NCBI GenBank assembly: GCA_025997955.1
Contig: BNVH01000003.1
Location: 27,407-91,406 of the forward strand
Length of the DNA stretch: 64,000 bases
Direction of reading: 5' to 3'
Origin: Synergistales bacterium
GTDB taxonomy: Bacteria; Synergistota; Synergistia; Synergistales; Aminobacteriaceae
Below the pieces are notes generated by a model. It was given only the letters and a program-made list of their open reading frames with translations, searched no databases and was not told where the DNA came from. The position numbers and the translations under genes are program-made. Shown here in pieces: positions 59,801 to 64,000 of the stretch (within the stretch, counting starts at the first letter, position 1; each line of letters begins with the position of its first letter).

Positions 59801-61333
59801 GAGTGTTGCGTCCGCGATATCCAACGTACTCTTGACTCCATGAAGATAGTCCCGATTTTCCGGTGCGTTGCGATAAGCTATCTCGCGCACAAGTCTGATA
59901 CCATCTAAACTTGACACGGGCACCCAAAGATCCTCGCACAACGAATCTACCGCATCCCAAGCCACATCAAAACCCTCATCCTTGGCAGTGTGGTCACTGA
60001 GTTTTCTCGACTGTGCCGTGAGGGCCGAACGCCAAGGAAGCCCCTGTATAGATCTGTAATCCACCTTGCCAACAAGTCCCAATTCATTGCGAAGCTCGCC
60101 CGCATAGATGCCCTGCATTGATATCAGGGTGGCGTCCATATCCCCGGCCGCAAGCGCTGTCGAGAACGCCTCTTGATAGTATGCCGTAGCCTGACCCCAT
60201 GCGCCGGTGGTGGTGTACATGCTCGCCAACTGAATATTTGCCTGCGCAAGACGCTTGGTGTGGCCGGCATCGTCAGCCATTCCTCTGAAGATTTGAAAAT
60301 ATTCAAACGCCTCACTATTTCTTCCTCTTATACGATCCAATGTTCCAAGTTCAGATGTGAGTTCCATCTTCAAGACGTTGTTTTTATTTACCTCGGCATT
60401 AGAGAGAAGATCTTCTATCATTTTCTTTGCTTCGTCAAAATCTCCAAGGTACATAAAGGTCAAAGCGTAATTATTTTGCACGGCTAACAATTCTGCTGAT
60501 GCAGATCCAAAAAGCTCATCAGCACGCCTTACAGCTTCCTTTAGGGTTTTTTGCGCCTCGGAGAATTGTCCGCTTCGCAATAGAATCTCGCCCCTATCGC
60601 TTATAGCCTGAAAGGCTATTGTATTTCCATATTTACGCGTTCTCTCATCTTTGTCTTTTTGCAGAGTCGCAGCTTCTTTCTCTACGGAATCACATAGATT
60701 GAGTCCTTCAACGATGTCTCCCTGCGTGGCAACAATAACCGCCCTTCGCAGTCTCACTCGCAGTTTTGGAGCAAGTTCTTTTTCTAAGGTTTTTTCGGCT
60801 AACTCAAAATACTTTCTTGCCCCGTCCATATTGCTTTTCTCTAATTGAATACGCCCCATACCCTCTTGAGCCCAACCCATAAAAAGAGAATTTTTCGGAG
60901 CTATTTTTAAGATTCGTTTGTAGTGTTCTTCTGCTTTGTCCAATTCTTGCACGGATCTGCGAAGCTGGGCGGCCTGAATGCGTGCGTTGCTCTCACCTGA
61001 GACATCTTTAGCTTTTTGGTACGACTCTGCCGCTCGCTCGAAAGCCTTAAGCGCGCCATCGTTTTGCGATAAGTTAAGTTGAAAGAGTCCCTGGTTATAA
61101 AAGGACTGCGCGGCTTTGATATTGTTTTTTTCTTTCTCGTAAGCTTGCCCTGCTTGACCGAACAAATCAGCCGCCTGTCTTATCTTTTGCGCTTTATGCG
61201 CTTCACGCGCTTTATTAGAAAGAGAATCCCCAGATGGCGCCGTAGCCGCATTGGCGACAGTACTAAAAGCAAGTAAAACGACCATCAAAAAAAGTAATAA
61301 TCTTAGAAAACTTAGAATTTTTTTGCTTTTCAT
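56807..61333 (-). CDS. Exported TPR-CHAT caspase-like protein (1508 residues)
   Basis: A signal peptide (FLRLLLFLMVVLLAFSTVAN, cleavage near NAA-TAPS) is followed by many TPR-type helical pairs (about 35-420, e.g. AAQSFYNQGLFQLNLSQNDG, AEEHYKRILKIAPKNSLFMG). A helical middle region of about 700 residues has a short acidic linker near 575-590. The C-terminal CHAT domain (about 1180-1508) keeps the cysteine-protease dyad: His1366 in YIHFACHAYD and Cys1414 in ITLSACNTGLGDLYVGDGM, 48 residues apart as in active CHAT proteases. The end (LAGGVKGAILTRWTAPDATA, QDWAIFKYVGIPW) is also typical. Export distinguishes it from the cytoplasmic TPR-CHAT protease of type III-E CRISPR. Substrate unknown. GGAGG ten bases before the ATG; a terminator lies just upstream. 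Confidence 0.92.
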   Translation of the reverse strand: MKSKKILSFLRLLLFLMVVLLAFSTVANAATAPSGDSLSNKAREAHKAQKIRQAADLFGQAGQAYEKEKNNIKAAQSFYNQGLFQLNLSQNDGALKAFERAAESYQKAKDVSGESNARIQAAQLRRSVQELDKAEEHYKRILKIAPKNSLFMGWAQEGMGRIQLEKSNMDGARKYFELAEKTLEKELAPKLRVRLRRAVIVATQGDIVEGLNLCDSVEKEAATLQKDKDERTRKYGNTIAFQAISDRGEILLRSGQFSEAQKTLKEAVRRADELFGSASAELLAVQNNYALTFMYLGDFDEAKKMIEDLLSNAEVNKNNVLKMELTSELGTLDRIRGRNSEAFEYFQIFRGMADDAGHTKRLAQANIQLASMYTTTGAWGQATAYYQEAFSTALAAGDMDATLISMQGIYAGELRNELGLVGKVDYRSIQGLPWRSALTAQSRKLSDHTAKDEGFDVAWDAVDSLCEDLWVPVSSLDGIRLVREIAYRNAPENRDYLHGVKSTLDIADATLRTTDKWLSMTRDAENAIRELSAHGKEAYEKEYVERAYNTTLNLLRTLAGGGLLSKPKKELVVQTGGIFVEATDTDAKEPDAKDADKKDSITERDIKTLGAMGAILSSKRGEKFEELQKAIIAGDPMPQALKDKMRKTLFSRTAQSKPSQEEIKKTLLRLLETAHPSLVSLKNDLERMVDENGKPKEQKLYNSIKSKIDNQQRELDTVAKGLLDRGAPTYFLLSVDAGSDMLRYLDAWRNVRRYVAIMRELGIAPKTAKSWEDFLKQLSTSIGVAKDSFDKSFGKGASLEKIAKLRAAADKLALMGLIEENENITSLLAAKGNVSYEDRLHLLELSARVSRTLSNTENAEKTAQELLSFIKSPSGSKGVSVENLKVQPEMHWRAYGVLASIAESRQNYSKAIDFYDEALDYMAEIHPLEGTTSQATFDRVAMYSGAIRSSFEYWRENPSEERIEKLWKYLEGMKSRQWRELLATTGGEFLNALSLEDKDELYRLERDRVTLEGAYNQADSNGQREEMNKINDRISDNLKDRAKLVGGQTVDVDIRDIPTADEIRKMLPGDWGLVDYYISPQLSFAILLSKSAGAEVIPLPDVDYDSIFGYSYWMRSKIRGTTEYEASESKFREGGGRPLVTACGLFPNDVANKLFRPVADKCGKLKKLLIIPHDILYVLPFEAMQSAKDDNSLEYLVKKWTFAELPSAFLLTQAKKTKIPKDNSLLLVADPAYATLFTLNNLSGKLERTAKLDPAIRKLLDEHLKGVPSLKEALSDNANFLKNIWSENLEKTKENNRLAADVKKAFAQRSSIKPLDGAQDEAIKLSNLLKNSKKTTPDKLLAGDASESKFFESDPGQYRYIHFACHAYDRNAISDLQPGLVLSPVLDMENDSFLQMGELATVKWNAELITLSACNTGLGDLYVGDGMFGLSTVLLAGGVKGAILTRWTAPDATAPTFMEKIYSYILDGKGMLPADALHAAIVELYVDSNGLYMQPQDWAIFKYVGIPW

Positions 61334-61365
61334 TTTTACGCTTCCTCCATACTTAAAATAAGCCT

Positions 61366-61401
61366 AAAAAATGGGGGCAAAGCAAAAGAAGCTCGCCCCC
61401 A
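61366..61401 (-). terminator. Intrinsic terminator / attenuator between the TPR gene and the CHAT gene
   Basis: Minus strand: TGGGGGC pairs with GCCCCCA (61372-61378 and 61395-61401), with an inner AGC/GCT, followed directly by six T. It sits 33 bases upstream of the CHAT start, inside the cluster. Confidence 0.85.
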
Positions 61402-61428
61402 CTCTAATGAAAACGTCGAACTATTGCA

Positions 61429-62649
61429 TTATCTGTTTTTGCCAAGCGCTATCTTGGCGTTTTTCCAGAACTCAAACAATCCCGGAAGGTGTCCGTGCGT
61501 AAGGCTCAGATATACCTTGCCGTCAAGGCTCACAGTCATCTCTAAGTTGACTAAATGGTTCCACTCAGGAATCCAGACGGCCTCGGCGTATAAGCCGTTT
61601 CCGTCTATATCGCTATATTTGCCGTACTGTTCGCTCAAAGCGTTTAGCATACTGTCGAATATCTCGTCCTTGAATGCTATACTGCCCTTGCTTCTGGTCC
61701 AGACGGACCCTGCGGTGACCCTCAAGAGTTTTCCCTGATACTCCTCAAGAAAATGGAAACTCGAACCGACGTTCTTATCTACCCAATCTAATAGAGGCTG
61801 ATCATTGGGCAATTTCGTAACGTAAAAACGGCTTCCAAGAGCGGTAGCTTCCTCTAACGCGACAAAATCAATACCTTGCGATTTCAGACTTTCGAGAGCG
61901 TCCTCAATAGGAGCGCCAATCTTTAAGCTCCAAATCGAGGTAAAATCATCTTTTTCGGAACCTTGATCGGGCGCGGCGCGCTCAGCGACGTCGGACTGAC
62001 GCTCCATTGTATTGGAAAGCCCGCTTTGCTCTTCCTCCTCGGACTTGCTTTCCGCTACCACTTCAGGTTTGTGCGCCTTGATAATGACGGCTGCATCGCC
62101 CCTAACAATTTCGGCTTCTTCCAGATTTTTCTCGGCCAGACGAGCCAAAATCTCGTCAACTTTTACCGAATCACCGAGAGACGCATACGCAAACGCAAGC
62201 CCCTTAAGAGCGCGGATGATCAACTCTTCATCGTCCGGCGCAAGCTCTATCGCGCGGGTGAAAGACTCAATTGACTTCTCGAATACACTAGCTCCGAAAT
62301 AAGTTTCGCCCAATCCAACTTCAACCCATTTTGAGAGCTCTCCCGGAAGGAGGCTTTTCGCTTTCCGGAACCCCTCTTCGGCTTTCTCCCAATTTCCGAG
62401 GTATCTCTCGCACCAGCTCGCGTAATCCCAGGCCTCCCCATTTTCGGGGTCTGAGGCGATGATTTTCTCGAAAAGTATCTTGGCTACGGAGTACTCCTGA
62501 ACCCCATAGAGGTTTTTGGCGCGCTCAATGAGGTTTTCTTCGCCTACCGCCGCAAAAGCCGAGACGGCAAAAGACAACCCCATACAAAGAACGGCTACAC
62601 AAAGAAAGAACTGAAAGATACTTTTTTTGGGGTTTATAATGCTCCGCAT
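61429..62649 (-). CDS. Exported TPR protein with acidic linker and C-terminal domain (CHAT cluster)
   Basis: 406 residues. Signal peptide IFQFFLCVAVLCMGLSFAVS, cleavage near AFA-AVGE. Three TPR units (about 38-150: AKNLYGVQEYSVAKILFEKI, YLGNWEKAEEGFRKAKSLL, FEKSIESFTRAIELAPDDEE), an acidic linker (about 190-235), then a C-terminal alpha/beta domain (IWSLKIGAPIEDALESLKSQ, YSDIDGNGLYAEAVWIPEWN). It is the distant paralog of the TPR protein at 53415-54743; the C-terminal domain of both opens with a similar IG(A/D)xIxxAxxxL motif. AAGGA lies ten bases before the ATG, 13 bases after the DUF4384 stop, so the two genes form one unit ended by the terminator at 61366-61401. No enzymatic motif is seen. 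Confidence 0.85.
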   Translation of the reverse strand: MRSIINPKKSIFQFFLCVAVLCMGLSFAVSAFAAVGEENLIERAKNLYGVQEYSVAKILFEKIIASDPENGEAWDYASWCERYLGNWEKAEEGFRKAKSLLPGELSKWVEVGLGETYFGASVFEKSIESFTRAIELAPDDEELIIRALKGLAFAYASLGDSVKVDEILARLAEKNLEEAEIVRGDAAVIIKAHKPEVVAESKSEEEEQSGLSNTMERQSDVAERAAPDQGSEKDDFTSIWSLKIGAPIEDALESLKSQGIDFVALEEATALGSRFYVTKLPNDQPLLDWVDKNVGSSFHFLEEYQGKLLRVTAGSVWTRSKGSIAFKDEIFDSMLNALSEQYGKYSDIDGNGLYAEAVWIPEWNHLVNLEMTVSLDGKVYLSLTHGHLPGLFEFWKNAKIALGKNR

Positions 62650-62662
62650 AGCGCTTTAGTCC

Positions 62663-63694
62663 TTAATCTTCTATGGCTACTTCGAGGGTAAGCTCCAACT
62701 CCGTACCGTCATCCGCAACCAACTTGGCTTTGACTATATCTTTTGGCGCCTTGGATGTGGCTACCAATTTCCACTTGTCATTCTTGCCCGGAAGAATGAC
62801 AATATCGCCAGCCTGAACGCTGCGCTGTGTTCCGTCCGGAAGCAGACTGCGAGTGCCGCTACCCTCGTTGACCAAGGAAATGAGTTTTGCCGGTTTGTTG
62901 CTCAGGAATTTTACAAATACCTGCTCGCCTGTCAGGAAACTCGCGCCATTGGTCCACATCTTAACATTCCAGTCTCCTTCGGACGCAACAACAACACCGG
63001 AGGGTTGGTCCGCTTTTGAAGGATCAACTGTCGCTAAGGCGAGCGAAGCAACGCTCCACTTTAGCGCGCCGCTATCCTTTGCGCCTTCGGATGCGGAATT
63101 ACCTTCTTCTTCGTCGTCTTCCTCGACAAGCAAAATATCACGCGTGGCGGCTTTCGCGTCCTTGAGGACGGCAAATGGGCCTACGAGGCTCTCATTGGCC
63201 GGATCTACGATCTGGGTATTATTGTTAGTGGCGATGGCTTTCACAACGTCGACACCTACGGGACCGCCGGCTCTCATCTTGAATTTCTGCCCCTTATCGG
63301 GAATTATTATCTCCTGGCCAGCATCGACATGGTTGTCACTAACCCACTTGTTGGGGAAGAGAACTATCATCTGCCCGCTTGCCGTGAAATCCAAAATAGT
63401 CAAATAGGCGCTTTCCGTCGACTTAAACGTCATAACGATAGAGTCGCCGATGTTGTAGATTTCCTTATCGGATGTCAAAGACACGTCAAAATCGTTCTTG
63501 TGCAGTTCTTCGATGTCAAGAACAGCGGCCTGAACCTCAGCCTCATCCTTTCCTTCCTCATCGTCCTCGTCCTCGACCAAAACGATATCGCGCGTCGCGG
63601 TTGTCGTGCTAGGCTTTATTTCAGCCTCCGCCGCGACATTCACCACAAAAAGCCCCAATACCAACACCCAAAACAACGCTACTAATTTCTTCAT
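62663..63694 (-). CDS. Exported protein with two DUF4384-like domains and duplicated acidic motif (CHAT cluster)
   Basis: 343 residues. Signal peptide KKLVALFWVLVLGLFVVNVA, cleavage near AAE. The protein is an internal duplication: ATRDIVLVEDEDDEEG (33-48) precedes the first DUF4384-type domain (about 66-156, with VSLTSDKEIYNIGDSIVMTF, YLTILDFTASGQMIVLFPNK, VDAGQEIIIPDKGQKFKM), and ATRDILLVEEDDEEEG (183-198) precedes a more diverged second copy (about 243-330, with VKMWTNGASFLTGEQVFVKF, VQAGDIVILPGKNDKWKL). DUF4384 is known as a domain often attached to or encoded beside caspase-like peptidases. ATG at 63694 with GGAGG ten bases upstream. First gene of the CHAT cluster. Confidence 0.85.
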   Translation of the reverse strand: MKKLVALFWVLVLGLFVVNVAAEAEIKPSTTTATRDIVLVEDEDDEEGKDEAEVQAAVLDIEELHKNDFDVSLTSDKEIYNIGDSIVMTFKSTESAYLTILDFTASGQMIVLFPNKWVSDNHVDAGQEIIIPDKGQKFKMRAGGPVGVDVVKAIATNNNTQIVDPANESLVGPFAVLKDAKAATRDILLVEEDDEEEGNSASEGAKDSGALKWSVASLALATVDPSKADQPSGVVVASEGDWNVKMWTNGASFLTGEQVFVKFLSNKPAKLISLVNEGSGTRSLLPDGTQRSVQAGDIVILPGKNDKWKLVATSKAPKDIVKAKLVADDGTELELTLEVAIED

Positions 63695-64000
63695 AACCAA
63701 TCGACCTCCTAATCTGAATTTGTAAAACAAAAATATCTTCGGGCAAACATCAAGTATGTTAGATGCGCGCGTTAAACCACAACTTTTTTATATACCCCCC
63801 CTGACCTACTATACCAAATTAAACAAAACGTATTGTATTATAACAAAATGATAAGAATTTTCACTATCAAAATGTGTACTTTTTGATAGTTCCGCTAAAG
63901 TTCACAAAATATAAGATTTTGGTTGATATTTGTTACTGAATTTGATATTCTTTGCCAAGACTATGCAAATATTGCATGTTTTCAGTCGAAAAAATGACTA
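63695..64000. promoter_or_regulatory. AT-rich leader of the CHAT cluster with two dyads
   Basis: No gene is visible in this last 306-base stretch. On the minus strand TATAAT (63837-63842) and TATAGT (63808-63813) are candidate -10 boxes, without a convincing -35. A perfect 10-bp inverted repeat ACTATCAAAA / TTTTGATAGT (63863-63890) overlaps the place of the -35 of the first one. A second dyad, ATGCAA-ATA-TTGCAT, lies at 63963-63977. Both could be regulator sites of the cluster. Confidence 0.5.

Noticed and set aside
56807..61333. TPR-CHAT protein as a type III-E CRISPR (Craspase) component
   Set aside because: It carries a signal peptide, and no Cas7-11-like gene, adaptation gene or repeat array is present in the window.

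Overview
The window looks like a chromosomal segment of a member of the Synergistota: a Gram-negative-type anaerobe that ferments amino acids and is probably gut- or host-associated. This rests on LPS-transport genes (lptB, an LptA-like gene) that show an outer membrane, a butyrate kinase / phosphate butyryltransferase / butyrate kinase cluster, a DUF3798 binding protein, an AbgT transporter with an M20 amidohydrolase, and housekeeping order (ileS-rlu-nif3-trpS-scpAB-rsuA-HDOD-cmk-plsC-yicC-lspA). The phylum is inferred from gene content only. Coding regions are moderately GC-rich, intergenic regions AT-rich, and TTG/GTG starts behind strong Shine-Dalgarno sites are common.

Layout. 1-12 kb (minus strand): the start of a chemoreceptor-like gene, thiN, a glycine-betaine ABC transporter (opuAA-AB-AC), a small AT-rich island holding a serine-acetyltransferase-like gene and a deleted AlbA_2-type gene, lysC-dapH, a DUF3798 protein, abgT plus M20 peptidase, and tRNA-Arg(CCT). 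The island is flanked by a 55-bp direct repeat derived from the 3' end of lysC. 12-18 kb (minus): an envelope operon (flippase-like protein, ICMT-like methyltransferase, an unknown gene, LptA-like, LptB), another unknown gene, and an orphan Fe3+-type binding protein. 18-31.7 kb (plus): a NeuD-type acetyltransferase and a GT4 glycosyltransferase separated by a DUF4160/DUF2442 pair, then the long housekeeping run. 31.7-41.3 kb (minus): DUF1537 kinase, AddB-like nuclease, secreted metallo-beta-lactamase-fold protein, hybrid histidine kinase, galE, yedF. 41.4-52.9 kb (mostly plus): ugd, buk-ptb-buk, a secreted TPR/propeller-like protein, uvrB, nitroreductase (minus), thrC-thrB.

53.4-63.7 kb (minus) is the most unusual region. 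Five consecutive genes all encode exported or membrane-anchored proteins: a tandem DUF4384 protein, two architecturally matched TPR proteins, a 1508-residue TPR-CHAT protein with an intact His/Cys dyad, and a membrane-anchored TPR protein. An intrinsic terminator lies inside the cluster just before the CHAT gene, and an AT-rich leader with a perfect inverted repeat precedes the first gene. I know of no described system with this composition; it looks like a caspase-like protease module of the cell envelope. A small XRE regulator with its own dyad operator lies just beyond it.

I saw no CRISPR array, insertion sequence, integrase, rRNA or phage structural gene.
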